DNA from: JAJUFS01 sp964599565
GTDB taxonomy: Bacteria; Pseudomonadota; Gammaproteobacteria; Natronospirales; JAJUFS01
Length of the DNA: 64,000 bases
NCBI GenBank assembly: GCA_964599565.1
Contig: CAZRFE010000004.1
Coordinates: 1-64,000, forward strand
Direction of reading: 5' to 3'
Under the pieces are notes generated by a model. The model made no database searches. It worked only from the letters and a program-made list of their open reading frames with translations, and had not been told where the DNA came from. The stretch's first letter is position 1. Each line of letters begins with the position of its first letter. The position numbers and the translations under genes are program-made. This document shows, in pieces, positions 27,027 through 37,700 of the stretch.

Positions 27027-30000
27027 AGCTCGACGATCTCCTGCATGTCATGGTTGCCGGCGATGCGCGCATCGACATCTTCCGCGAGATCGATCAGCGC
27101 CGGTGTTTCGAAGAGGGTCGCGATGGGCAGCGCGCAGCCGAGCTGCTCGCGCAGCACGGTCACGAAGCGCGCGGCGAGCAGCGAGTGTCCGCCGAGGTCG
27201 AAGAAGTTGTCGTTGCGGCTGACGGTATCGATGCCGAGGATGTCCTGCCAGATGGCGGCGATGCGCCGCTCGGTGTCCGTCTGCGGCGGGACGTGCGCGC
27301 TGCGCGGCGCGGCGGTGGGTGACGGCAATGCGGCGCGGTTGATCTTGCCGCTCGCGGTGAGCGGCATGGCATCGAGCGCGACGAAGTGCTGCGGGATCAT
27401 GTACGCGGGCAGCTGCGCGCGAAGATGCGATTTCAGTTCATCGATGCTCGCGCGCTTGCCGGCATGCAGCGTGAGGTACGCGATGAGCCGCTGGTCGTCG
27501 GCGGCGTCGAACGTGCGCACGATGACGACGGCGCGCGCGACGGCAGGATGCGCTTCGAGCAGCGCTTCGATCTCGCCAGGCTCGATGCGGTGCCCGCGCA
27601 GCTTGATCTGGAAGTCGACGCGGCCGAGGTATTCGAGTGCGCCGTTCGCGTTGAACCGCACGCGGTCGCCGGTGCGGTAGAGCCGTGCATTCGCCTTGCC
27701 GCTGAACGGATCCGCAACGAAGCGTTCGCGCGTGAGATCCGCGCGGTTGAGATAGCCGAGCGTCACGCCATCGCCGCCGATGTAAAGCTCGCCGGGCACG
27801 CCGGGCGGTGTCGGCTGGCCGGACGCATCGAGCACGTACACCTGCGTGTTCGCGATCGGGCGGCCGATCGGCACGGGATCGTCGTCGATGCCAAGGGCGT
27901 GCGCGGTGGACCACACCGTCGTTTCCGTCGGGCCGTAGAGGTTCCAGGCGTGTTCCGTGCACGCGATGAGTTCGCGCGCGAGCGGCGCCGGCAGTGCTTC
28001 GCCGCCGCTGATCGCGCACAGTTCCGCGTCGCCCTTCCAGCCGGCGGCGAGCAGCATCTGCCAGGTCGCGGGCGTGGCCTGCATGACGGTCGGCGGCTGG
28101 TGCGTGATCCATTCGCACAATGCCGTTCCGTCCTGCGCGATGTCGCGCGGCACGATGTCCGCATGCGCGCCGATGCAAAGCGGCAGCCACAGCTCGAGCA
28201 CGGCAATGTCGAACGTGAGCGTGGTGATCGCGAGGAAGCGGTCGTTCGAGGTGACGTCGAGCGTTGCCTGCATCGCGCGCAGGAAGTTCGCGACTGCACC
28301 GTGCGGCACGATCACGCCTTTCGGCTTGCCCGTCGATCCCGAGGTGTAGATCACGTACGCGGGATCGTCGGGCGTGTGCGTGATGTGGTTCGGCGAACGC
28401 GTCGTGACGCTCGCGTCGGCGGCCGGGTGCCGGGTCGCCGGCGCGGTCTCCCATTGCCCTTCGGCCGACCGGTCCTGCTGCCGCTCGCGCGACAGCAATG
28501 ACGCGAGATCAACGGCGCGCCCGCCGAAGTCGGACAGCGCGTCGTGTTCCGTACCGCGCAGGTTCGTGATGACGGTGCCGGCGTTCGCATCGTCGAGCAT
28601 CCACTGCAGGCGATCCACCGGTGCATCGGGATCGAGCGGCAGGTAGGCCGCACCGGCGCGCAGGACGCCGAGCAGTACCGCGGGCAGATCGATGTTTCGC
28701 GCAAGCAGCACGCCGACGATGTCGCCGCGTGCGACACCGCGCGCTGTAAGTGCCGCTGCCACTGCACCCGCCCGGCGTCCGAGCGCGCCGTAATCCATCT
28801 GCTCGCCCTGGCTTGAGATGGCAAGCGCGGAGGGCATCGCTGCAATCTGTTCATCGATCAGCGCATCCACCGTCGTTGCCGGCCAGTCATGTTCCGCACC
28901 GCGGGTCCATGCCGACAGCTGCTCGCCATCGTGCGCGGACAGCAGCGGTAGCGTGCTGATCGGTGCGTCGTTTCCTGCAAGGCGCGCCATGAACTGTTCG
29001 AGTTCGCGAAACCGCCGCTGCATGCCTTGCGGCGTGAACAGGCTCGCGTCGTACGTGCATTCGAAGAGCACGCCGTCCTTGCCATCGACGGCATTGATGA
29101 ACATCTCGAAGTTCTCGAACCGGCGCGGCGTGTTCTCGATGCGCGCGCGCAGGCCATGGAACCCGGGCACGTCATTGCGGTGATCGATGTTGAGAATCAC
29201 CTGCACGAGCGGCACGATCGCGGGATCGCGCGGCACGCGCAGCGCATGCACGATGCGTCCCATCGAGCAGTCGCGGTGCTCCCATGCATCCGACATCGTT
29301 TCGCCGATGTGATCGAGATGCGCATCGAAACCTGCATCCGGCGCAAGCCGGCTGCGCAACGGAAGCAGGCTGACGCAATGGCCGACGAGACCTTCGAGAC
29401 CCTCCTCGACCTGCCCTGCCGCCGGCACGCCGAGAATGAGATCGTCCTGCCCTGTCAGCCGGTGCAGGTAGGCGGCGACGGCCGCGGCGATCACGGTGAA
29501 ACCTGTCACGCCGCGCTTCATGCCGCGCGCACGAAGCTTCTGCATGACTTCCGCGGGAATGCGATGGCGAAGATAGTGCGCGGGAAATGCGCGACGGCCG
29601 GGACGCGGGAAATCCTTCGGCAGTTCGAGATTCGATGGCGCATCGGCGAGCGCGCGCTGCCACGCAGCTTCCTGGTCGCGGCGCGTATCCGCATCCACCT
29701 CCGCCTGGCGCTCCGCATACGCCGCGAACGATGGCGCGGGTTCCGAATCGTCCGCTTCACCGCGCACCGCGGCGCTGTAGAGCTGCGCGAGTTCATCGAA
29801 CAGCACGCTGAACGACCAGCCATCGCAGACGGTGTGATGCGCGGTGAGCAGCACGGCATGGCTGTAGTCGTCGATGTGAACGATGCGGCAGCGAAACAGC
29901 GGACCGTTGATGAGGTCGAACGGCGCGGTCACCTCATGCGCGCGCAATGCATCCAGCGTCGTGTCGCTGTGGCGAAGATCCACGGGCGTGACATCAAGCG

Positions 30001-30307
30001 CGATCTCGCGCGCGATGCACAGCGCCTGCCCGTCCGGGCCGAATGTCGCGCGCAGCGCGTCGTGCCGCTGTGCAAGCCTGGATAGCGCGTGCGCCATGGC
30101 GCCGATATCGAGATGGCCGTGCAGTTCAAGGCAGCGGGATTCGTTGTACGCGCACGATGCCTCGGGGCTGAGCGATGCGGCCGCCCAGATCTCCCGCTGC
30201 GGTTCCGTGGCGGGCACGCTCGCCAGCAGGTCGGCGGCGAACGGGTTGAAGTCGACGGGCGCCGACTCCTTATATATATGTTCAAGACTCCTGTCGGCAG
30301 GATTCAT
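27023..30307 (-). CDS. NRPS module C-A(Gly)-T
   Basis: A 1,094-residue NRPS. The C domain (about 30-445) has an intact HHTVCDG at 157-163; its opening, ATEPQREIWAAASLSPEASCAYNES, resembles C domains that follow aminotransferase domains in hybrid lines such as McyE. The A domain (about 460-965) has the same Gly-type pocket (D-I-L-Q-I-G-L-V-W-K) as the next module because the sequence is identical. The T domain has FFDLGGHSL. The gene starts 11 nt after the PKS stop with GGGAG upstream, and its stop overlaps the next start. An AT-rich stretch TATATATA (about 30270) lies in the N-terminal codons. Substrate prediction rests on code comparison only. Confidence 0.9.
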   Translation of the reverse strand: MNPADRSLEHIYKESAPVDFNPFAADLLASVPATEPQREIWAAASLSPEASCAYNESRCLELHGHLDIGAMAHALSRLAQRHDALRATFGPDGQALCIAREIALDVTPVDLRHSDTTLDALRAHEVTAPFDLINGPLFRCRIVHIDDYSHAVLLTAHHTVCDGWSFSVLFDELAQLYSAAVRGEADDSEPAPSFAAYAERQAEVDADTRRDQEAAWQRALADAPSNLELPKDFPRPGRRAFPAHYLRHRIPAEVMQKLRARGMKRGVTGFTVIAAAVAAYLHRLTGQDDLILGVPAAGQVEEGLEGLVGHCVSLLPLRSRLAPDAGFDAHLDHIGETMSDAWEHRDCSMGRIVHALRVPRDPAIVPLVQVILNIDHRNDVPGFHGLRARIENTPRRFENFEMFINAVDGKDGVLFECTYDASLFTPQGMQRRFRELEQFMARLAGNDAPISTLPLLSAHDGEQLSAWTRGAEHDWPATTVDALIDEQIAAMPSALAISSQGEQMDYGALGRRAGAVAAALTARGVARGDIVGVLLARNIDLPAVLLGVLRAGAAYLPLDPDAPVDRLQWMLDDANAGTVITNLRGTEHDALSDFGGRAVDLASLLSRERQQDRSAEGQWETAPATRHPAADASVTTRSPNHITHTPDDPAYVIYTSGSTGKPKGVIVPHGAVANFLRAMQATLDVTSNDRFLAITTLTFDIAVLELWLPLCIGAHADIVPRDIAQDGTALCEWITHQPPTVMQATPATWQMLLAAGWKGDAELCAISGGEALPAPLARELIACTEHAWNLYGPTETTVWSTAHALGIDDDPVPIGRPIANTQVYVLDASGQPTPPGVPGELYIGGDGVTLGYLNRADLTRERFVADPFSGKANARLYRTGDRVRFNANGALEYLGRVDFQIKLRGHRIEPGEIEALLEAHPAVARAVVIVRTFDAADDQRLIAYLTLHAGKRASIDELKSHLRAQLPAYMIPQHFVALDAMPLTASGKINRAALPSPTAAPRSAHVPPQTDTERRIAAIWQDILGIDTVSRNDNFFDLGGHSLLAARFVTVLREQLGCALPIATLFETPALIDLAEDVDARIAGNHDMQEIVEL
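27180..28963. repeat. Direct repeat copy 2: A-T segment of the penultimate NRPS module
   Basis: Partner of 23731-25514. The first mismatches on either side are 23730/27179 and 25515/28964. The perfect match in a coding region whose neighbouring C domains have diverged points to a recent duplication or gene conversion of the A domain plus the carrier core. Confidence 0.93.
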
Positions 30308-30318
30308 TGTGTTCTCCC

Positions 30319-33300
30319 TCAGTTTGCGCGGCTTTCGCCGACGCCAAGCTCCCGGTAGCGGCCCGGACGATCAGGATCCGGCACGAACCAGCCGGGTTGC
30401 CCGTCGGGCCGCCGGCCAAGGCGCGCACCCGGCGCAGGCGGCGCGCCCATCGTGGCGCCCGCCGGTGTTCTCGCCTTCGCGGGCTTCTCTTGCGCAACCG
30501 CCTGCGCTGCATCCGGAAAGAAACCGGCCGCGTGCATCTCGGCGAGCGCTTCCTGGAATACCTTGCTCACCTGCGCGAGATCCGCATCGCTGTGCGCGGT
30601 GGTCAGGAAACACGGCTCGCCTTCGATCACGTGAACGCCGCCCGCGCGAAGCCTGGCTTCGAGAAGCCCGCGGCACGGCAGGCGCGCATCGACATCGATG
30701 AAGAACCATGACGAGAAACTGCGGATATCGACGGGCGCGTTGACGGCCTTCGCGTGCTGTTCCAGCTCGCATGCAAGTCTCGCGGTGCGCTCGTTCAACG
30801 TGCGCTGCAGCGACGGGCCGGATTCGCGAAGCTGCGCGAGCGTTGCTTCCGCCGCGGCGAGCGCGAGCGAATGCTGCGAGCCTGATGACGCATCGGCGCT
30901 GCACATCGCGTTCGCATCGCCCGCGAGCACGCCGAGCGGCATGCCACCGCCGACGGTCGCGCCATAGCATGAAAGATCCGCGCGCGTCCCGCAGATGCCG
31001 GGCGCGCCCGCGGGATGGACACGAAAGCCGCAGGCGATTTCATCGAACACCAGCAACGCGCCGCATTCGCGCGTTGCCGCGCGCAGCGCGGCGATGAAAT
31101 CCGGCGCATAGCGTTCCGGGTGCAGGCTCTGCACGGGCTCGACGAGAACGGCCGCGAGCGTTTCGCGAAGTTCACGAACGCGTTGCAGGGCGCGTTCGCT
31201 GCCGTAATCGAGAACCTCGATGCCGTCATCCGCTTCCCCATGCCCCCAAATGCGCGCGGACTCATCCGCAAACGTCACAACCTTTCGCCGCTGCGTGACC
31301 GTGCGGGCGGCGTCGATCGCCGCGTGCAGCGCTTCCGTTCCGGTGGCATGGAAACTGACACGCTCGAAACCGGTCAGCGCCTGCACGAGGCGCGCAACGC
31401 GTCCGGCCAGCGGTGTCTGCAGCCCCGCCTCCGCGCCGCGCTTCATCTGCTGTCGCACAGCGTCGTTGATTGCGGGATTCGCATGACCGAGCAGGATCGC
31501 GCCGTGCGCGTTGACGAGGTCGATGTATCCGTTGCCGTCGATGTCCTGGATTCTCGAACCGGACGAGGATTCGATGACGATCGGGTAGGCAATATCCGCG
31601 AGCATTGCATCGCCCGGTGCAGGCGCAATGCCGGCGAGATGCGCACGATGCGTGCGCGCAAACGCGCGCGAGCCGGATGTCCGCCAGGCATGGCGCCGGA
31701 CGACATCGCGCACGTAATCCTTTCCTGCCGCGGAAAGTTCCTGTGCAGGCGCGCTGCGTGCATCCGTGACGGCACGCGGGGTGCTTGCAGATGCGTTCCG
31801 TGAAATTTCCTCATCCAGCAGCGCCGCGATCGCCGCGAGCGTGTTGTGTTCCACGAGCAGCTGCCGGAAGCGAAGATCAAGCCCGAAGCGCTTCTTCAGC
31901 GCCTGGCTGAACTGCGTCAGGAACAGCGAATCGAGCCCGAGCTGCGCAAACGGCACGGCGTGCATGGCAGGTCCGGTCTCGAGCCCGGAGACATCCGCAA
32001 GGAGTTCACCGAGTTGCTCGATCATCGGGCGTTCATCGACGCGCGCAACCTGCGGCGCGCTTTGCGGGCTGGCAGGTCCTGGTGATGCATCCGTTCGTGA
32101 TGCCGCGGTGAGGGGAACGTCGCTCGCCGGCCGGCTGTCGAGCCAGTGGCGCGTGCGTTCGAACCGGTACGTGGGCGCGGGAACGCGACGCCGCGCGTTG
32201 TCATGCAGCGCCGTCCAGTCGATGGAAACGCCGTTCGTCCAGAGTCGTCCCGCGGCATCGAGCATCGCCACGCGCTCGTCGCTTCCTTCACGGTGCCTGC
32301 CGAGCGACGCGATGACCTGTACATCCGCGTCATCCGCGAAGGTCTGCGCGGCAAATGTCGACGCCGCCGTTCCAGGACCGCACTCGACGAATACAACATG
32401 TTCGCGGGATTCGCCCCGCGCCGACTGCAGCGCCTGCATGAAGCGCACGGGCTCGCGCAACTGGCGCGACCAGTACGCGGGATCCGTCGCCTGCGCCGCA
32501 TCGAGCGGCGCACCGGTGACGGTCGAGACGATGTCGATGGCGGGCGGTGAAAGCGCGAGCTTGCCGACCGTTGTCTCGAACGCCGCTGCAACGGGATCCA
32601 TCATCGCGGAATGAAACGCGTGCGAGGTGCGCAGCGTGCTGCATGCCAAGCCGGCCTTCTCGAGACGCGACTTCGTGCGTGCGATCGCGGCATCGTCTCC
32701 CGACAGCACGCAGAAGCCCGGCGCATTCAGCGCCGCGATGGCAACGTCATCCGCAAGATGTTCGCGAACCGCGTCTTCCGCGGCGCGCACCGAAAGCATG
32801 GAGCCCGGCGGCTGCTCCTGCATCAGGCGTGCGCGTTCCGCGACCAGGCGTACGGCATCCTCGATACGGAATATTCCCGCGAGCGTTGCGGCGACGAACT
32901 CGCCGATGCTGTGGCCGACGAGCGCATCCGGCCTGACGCCGCGCTGCATCCACAGCCTTGCGATCGCATACTCGGCTGCGAACAGCGCGGGCTGCGTGTA
33001 GCGGGTTTCATCCAGCAGTTCCGTTGCGTTGTCCGTGCTGCCGAACATGATCTCGCGCAGGTCGAAATCGAGATCGTCCGCGAGCGCATCCGCGCAGCGA
33101 TCGATGATGTCGCGTACCAGCGGTTCGGCGCGATAAAGCGGCTCGCACATGCCGGGACGCTGCGAACCCTGCCCGGGAAACAGGAACACCACCCGAGGCC
33201 GTTCCTTTGCATTGCCCGTTCGCATGCGCGCGCCGCTGTTCCCTTTCAGGAGCGCTGCGGCTTCCGCGCGCGAACCCGCGGCGACGGCGAGGCGTTTCGC

Positions 33301-34785
33301 AAACGCCTGGCGGCCGCGCTGCAGTGTCCAGGCGATGTCCTGGAACGAATGCACCGGTTTTGTCTCAAGGAATTCCGCGAGCGCGGTACGCGCCCGCTCG
33401 AGCGCCGCGTCCGTCTTCGCAGAAAGCACGATGAGTTGCGGCTGCCCGCCCTCTTCGCGCTTCGCAACCGGCGGCGGCGCCTCGAGTACGACGTGCGCGT
33501 TGGTTCCGCCGAGCCCGAACGAACTCACGCCCGCGAACCGCGGCGCATCCGCCGGCCACTCGCGCACGCGGTCGATGACGTGGAACGGACTTTCCGCGAG
33601 ATGAAGCTCGGGGTTGGGTGATGTGAAATGCAGCGTGGCGGGAATTCTTCCCTCGCGAAGCGCAAGCGTGGCCTTGATGAGTCCCGCAATGCCGGACGCC
33701 GCATCCAGGTGTCCGATGTTTCCTTTCACGGAACCGATGCCGCAGTAGCCGCGGCGATTCGTGTGCGTACGGAATGCGCGCGTGAGTGCTGCGATCTCGA
33801 CGGGATCGCCGAGCGACGTGCCGGTACCGTGCGCTTCGATGTAACCGATGTCGCCGGCATCGACGCCCGCGACTTCCTGCGCCATCTGCACGACTTCCGC
33901 CTGGCCCTGCACGCCGGGCGCGGTGAAGCTCACCTTGCCCGCGCCGTCGTTGTTCATCGCCGCGCCGCGTATCACGGCGTGAATGGTGTCGTTGTCCGCG
34001 AGCGCGTCGGAGAGCCGCTTGAGCACGACGACGCCGCCGCCGCTGCTGAACACCGTGCCTTTTGCGCCGGCATCGAACGGCCGGCAGCGGCCATCGGGCG
34101 AATGGATGCTGCCTTCCTGGTAAAGGTATCCGCGCTGCGGCGGACAGATGACGGACACGCCGCCGGCGAGCGCGATATCGCACTGGTAATCCAGCAGGCT
34201 GTTGAATGCATGGCAGACCGCGACCAGCGAGGTGGAACACGCGGTACTGACCGTGACGCAGGGACCGCGCAGGTCGAGCTTGTAGGCGACGCGTGTGGCG
34301 AGATAGTCCTTCTCGTTTGCGACCATCGCGGGAATCTCGCCGAAGCTCGCAAGCAGCGCCGGGTGCTGCGCCACGTGCGCGGCGAAATAGGTGTTGTAGC
34401 TCATGCCCGCGAACACGCCCGTCAGTGCATCGTGCGTGCCCGCGGCGTAGCCTGCGTCTTCGAGCGCGCGCCAGCACATCTCGAGAAACGTGCGCTGCTG
34501 CGGGTCGAGCATTTCGGCTTCGCGCGGTGCGATGCCGAAGAATTCCGCATCGAAGCGGTCGGCTTCCGGCATCAGTCCGCGCACGCGCACGTAGTCGCGC
34601 TGCGTACGCAGCGATTGCGGCACGGAAGGATCGAGGTCCGCGTCCGCGAAACGGTCAAGCGTTTCGCGTCCTTCCAGCAGGTTCTGCCAGTACGTATCGA
34701 TATCCGCCGCACCGGGAAACCTGCCGTCCATGCCGATGATGGCGATGGCTTCGGAGTCGCGCGCGTTGTCCTGGTCTGCTTGCAT
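30319..34785 (-). CDS. Type I PKS module KS-AT-ACP with C-terminal aminotransferase-like domain
   Basis: A 1,488-residue PKS. KS (about 12-430): active Cys183 in TACSTS, His319 in EAHGTG, His359 in NIGHL, all intact. AT (about 533-860): GQGSQ, Ser626 in GHSIGEF, and HAFH at 722-725, the malonyl-CoA mark. ACP (about 915-995): Ser953 in GLDSL. Residues about 1040-1440 are a class III aminotransferase (AMT) like those of McyE or MycA, with Asp1248 in FDEIACGF, but the usual PLP lysine (YGKxxGGG) is Ala1276 (YGATVGGG), so transamination is unlikely. No KR, DH or ER. A conserved tail (PGWFVPDPDRPGRY) follows. ATG 34785 starts just past the upstream NRPS stop; further upstream frame is shadow. Confidence 0.9.
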   Translation of the reverse strand: MQADQDNARDSEAIAIIGMDGRFPGAADIDTYWQNLLEGRETLDRFADADLDPSVPQSLRTQRDYVRVRGLMPEADRFDAEFFGIAPREAEMLDPQQRTFLEMCWRALEDAGYAAGTHDALTGVFAGMSYNTYFAAHVAQHPALLASFGEIPAMVANEKDYLATRVAYKLDLRGPCVTVSTACSTSLVAVCHAFNSLLDYQCDIALAGGVSVICPPQRGYLYQEGSIHSPDGRCRPFDAGAKGTVFSSGGGVVVLKRLSDALADNDTIHAVIRGAAMNNDGAGKVSFTAPGVQGQAEVVQMAQEVAGVDAGDIGYIEAHGTGTSLGDPVEIAALTRAFRTHTNRRGYCGIGSVKGNIGHLDAASGIAGLIKATLALREGRIPATLHFTSPNPELHLAESPFHVIDRVREWPADAPRFAGVSSFGLGGTNAHVVLEAPPPVAKREEGGQPQLIVLSAKTDAALERARTALAEFLETKPVHSFQDIAWTLQRGRQAFAKRLAVAAGSRAEAAALLKGNSGARMRTGNAKERPRVVFLFPGQGSQRPGMCEPLYRAEPLVRDIIDRCADALADDLDFDLREIMFGSTDNATELLDETRYTQPALFAAEYAIARLWMQRGVRPDALVGHSIGEFVAATLAGIFRIEDAVRLVAERARLMQEQPPGSMLSVRAAEDAVREHLADDVAIAALNAPGFCVLSGDDAAIARTKSRLEKAGLACSTLRTSHAFHSAMMDPVAAAFETTVGKLALSPPAIDIVSTVTGAPLDAAQATDPAYWSRQLREPVRFMQALQSARGESREHVVFVECGPGTAASTFAAQTFADDADVQVIASLGRHREGSDERVAMLDAAGRLWTNGVSIDWTALHDNARRRVPAPTYRFERTRHWLDSRPASDVPLTAASRTDASPGPASPQSAPQVARVDERPMIEQLGELLADVSGLETGPAMHAVPFAQLGLDSLFLTQFSQALKKRFGLDLRFRQLLVEHNTLAAIAALLDEEISRNASASTPRAVTDARSAPAQELSAAGKDYVRDVVRRHAWRTSGSRAFARTHRAHLAGIAPAPGDAMLADIAYPIVIESSSGSRIQDIDGNGYIDLVNAHGAILLGHANPAINDAVRQQMKRGAEAGLQTPLAGRVARLVQALTGFERVSFHATGTEALHAAIDAARTVTQRRKVVTFADESARIWGHGEADDGIEVLDYGSERALQRVRELRETLAAVLVEPVQSLHPERYAPDFIAALRAATRECGALLVFDEIACGFRVHPAGAPGICGTRADLSCYGATVGGGMPLGVLAGDANAMCSADASSGSQHSLALAAAEATLAQLRESGPSLQRTLNERTARLACELEQHAKAVNAPVDIRSFSSWFFIDVDARLPCRGLLEARLRAGGVHVIEGEPCFLTTAHSDADLAQVSKVFQEALAEMHAAGFFPDAAQAVAQEKPAKARTPAGATMGAPPAPGARLGRRPDGQPGWFVPDPDRPGRYRELGVGESRAN

Positions 34786-34787
34786 GT

Positions 34788-37700
34788 TCAGCGTTCGAAC
34801 CTCCCCGTCTGCGTGGATGGCCGCCGGCGCCGCTGCATCGCTGCGCGCCGTACGGCGCCGCGACGTCCCGCATCGCGCAGGCGTTCCTCGGAATCGTCCG
34901 GTTCGCCGTGCGCGAGCCAGTGCGCGAGCGCGGCGATGGTCGGATGCTGGAACAGCCTGACGATGGGGAATGCGCGCTTGAGCTTCCTGCTCAGGCGTTC
35001 GTGAATCTCGATGAGTGCGACAGACTGCGCGCCGACGTCGAAGAAGTTCCGGTCGATATCGAAATTCTCGACGCCCAGCACATCGCGGCATACCGATGCA
35101 ACAAGCGCGGTCATGTCATCGCCGTTGCCGTCATCATCGGCGGCAATCGCGTCACCCGTTGCCGCCGCCTCTTCCTGCAACGCGGTATCTGTCGCGCGGC
35201 GCATCGGTTTCTTATCCGCATCCAGCACGGTCGTTTCCGTGCGGTTCTGCACGGAGACATGATTGATGACCGTGGCAACGCGCACGTCCGGCGTGCGCGT
35301 GATCGTGCGCAGTATGTCGATGAGATCGTTGCCGAGCGCTTCGACCGCGGCGTCGTCAAGGAGCGCCTTGTCGTGGAAGAACTCGATGCGGTGCGCAGGG
35401 CCCGGCATGATCGCGACGGTGAGCGGGTAGTTGGTGCGCACGCCGGCGGAGAACTCGCGCACCTTGATGCGCTCGCCCCAGCGGCGCGTCGCATCGCCGG
35501 TCGCGTAGTTCTGCAGAACGAGCAATGCATCGAACAGTCGCGCGCCCGCCGGGCTGCCCGACCATTCATGCACTTCAAGCGGCGAGACATTCTGGTAGTG
35601 ATTCACGTCCGCCTGCGTGGCGCGCAGCGACGACAGCCACTCATCGACGCGCTGCTCGGGATTGATGCGCACGCGCACGGGAAGATCGTTCAGGAACGGA
35701 CCTACAGTGTTCGCGGCATCCGCAACACCTGCCGTGCGCCCGGAGAATGCAACGCCGAGCGTGACATCGAAACGCAGGGTGATGCCGGAAAGCAGCAGCG
35801 CCCACGCGGCCTGGTACACGACGCCGGGCGTGAGCCTGAGCTTGCGCGCAAGCTGCATGACACCGGCGCCGAGTTCCTCGGGCAGCGCGATGCTTGCATG
35901 CCCTGCATCGTGCGGTCCTGCGCGGCCGTCATCCCTGCGCCGGCTGCGCGTGATCAGCGTGCGCTGCGCACGTCCGCCGAGATGCTCGCGCCAGAACGCC
36001 GCGTACTCGGTGAGATCGCGGTTCATCAGCCACGCGATGTAACTGCGGTACGAGCCGGGCGCATCGAGCACGGGTTCGCGTCCGGCAACCTGCGCGTCGT
36101 GCAGTTCGCCGAGTTCCTGCGCGAGTATCGGCCACGACCAGCCATCCACCAGCGCCTGGTGATGGCTCCAGACGAGCATCCACCGGTCATCGCCCGCGCG
36201 AATCAGCGTCACGCGCGTCAGCGGTGCGACATGCAGCTCGAACCCCTGCCTCCGGTCCGCATCGAGAAATTCCTTCAGCCGCTGCTGCTGCGTGGTCTCG
36301 TCCAGCAACCGCCAGTCCGTCTTCTGCAGGCGGAACTCGACGTGGCGAAGCACGACCTGGTGCGGCTCGCCAAGACCGCGATCGACGAACACCGTGCGCA
36401 GCGCATCGTGGCGGCGCAGGAGTTCCCGCCATCCCGCCTCGAACGCACCTTCATCGATGCTTCCCTGCAGATGGAACACCCATTGATCGAAACCCACGTC
36501 CCTGTCGGTGCCGGACAGCGCGTGATGGAGTCGCTGGATCGGCGAGAGCGGCAGGATTTCCTCGACGTTCTCGAGCGCAACGGGAAACGCATCGAGCTCT
36601 TCCTGCGAGAGACGCGCAAGCGGGAAATCCACGGGCGAGCGCACGATGCCGTTGCGCGTGCGGCAGTGACGGATGATTTCATGCAGCGCATCGGCGTAAT
36701 GGCCGGCAAGCGCGCCGACATCCGCTTCGGGAATGGCTTTCGGGCTGAAGCGGAACTCGAATTCCATCCGGTCATCGTGCACGGCCGCGGTGACCGTCAG
36801 CGCGTGCGCAAGGTGATTCTCCGCGCCGCGCTCGCGGCCGGTATCCTCGAAGACATGCTGGAACATGCCGCTTGCCAGTGCGCGCTCGAACTGGCCGCGG
36901 TAGTTGAACAGCACCGGCGCACGCTGTGCCTGCGCGCGGCCGAATGCGACGGCGCCGTTTGCGCGCAGGTAACGCAGCATTCCCCAGCCCGCACCCTGGT
37001 GCGGCGCGCTTCGCATGCGCGTCTTTACATCGCAGATCAGGCGCGCAGGATTGCCGGCATGCGACTGGTCAAGCGCAACCGGCTGCAGTACCGAGAACCA
37101 CCCCACCGTGCCGGATACATCGAGTTCGCCGAAATTGTCGCTGCGGCCATGCCGCTGCACATCCACGCGCAACTGTCCGGCATGCGGCCATTTCACGGCG
37201 ACCGCGCGCGACAGTGCGGCGAGCAGGAGTTCGTGCGTTTCCGTTCCATAGGCGTCATGGATGCCGCCGAGCAGCGCGGCGGTCGCCGGCGCTTCGAGCG
37301 TGATGCGCACCGTGCGCGCATCACGCTCCCTGCCGGGATCGTGCACGGCATCCGCAAGCGCGCTGTCATCCAGCGCATCGATCACCTGCTCCCAGTACGC
37401 ATGCTCGCTGCCGATGAGCGCGGACTGAGCCTGGCGTTCAAGATGCGCCGCCCATCCGGCGTAGCTGATCGAACGCCGCACGAACGTGGCGTCATGACCT
37501 TCCTCCAGCGCGCGGTATGCCGCATCGAGATCCTTGAGGATGATCGTCCACGATGCGGCATCGACGGCAAGCCGGTGGATGACGATGAGCAGTCGCGCAC
37601 CGTCTTCCAGCCCGCCGGTGAAGTGCGCGGCACGCACGAGCAGGCCGGCACTCAGGCTGAGCGATTCCTGGATTTCCTGCGTGATGAGTCCGACCGCTTC

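Noticed and set aside
25905..27680. A 591-codon plus-strand frame antisense to the Gly modules
   Set aside because: Same shadow effect; its sequence is repeated only because the underlying NRPS DNA is repeated.
23731..28963. Direct repeats as ends of a mobile element
   Set aside because: The repeats are coding A-T domains in phase with the modules; no transposase or terminal inverted repeats are present.
30262..30282. TATATATA with AAGGAG inside the NRPS N-terminal codons as an internal promoter/RBS
   Set aside because: It encodes in-frame residues of the N-terminal segment, and no suitable start codon follows at the right distance.
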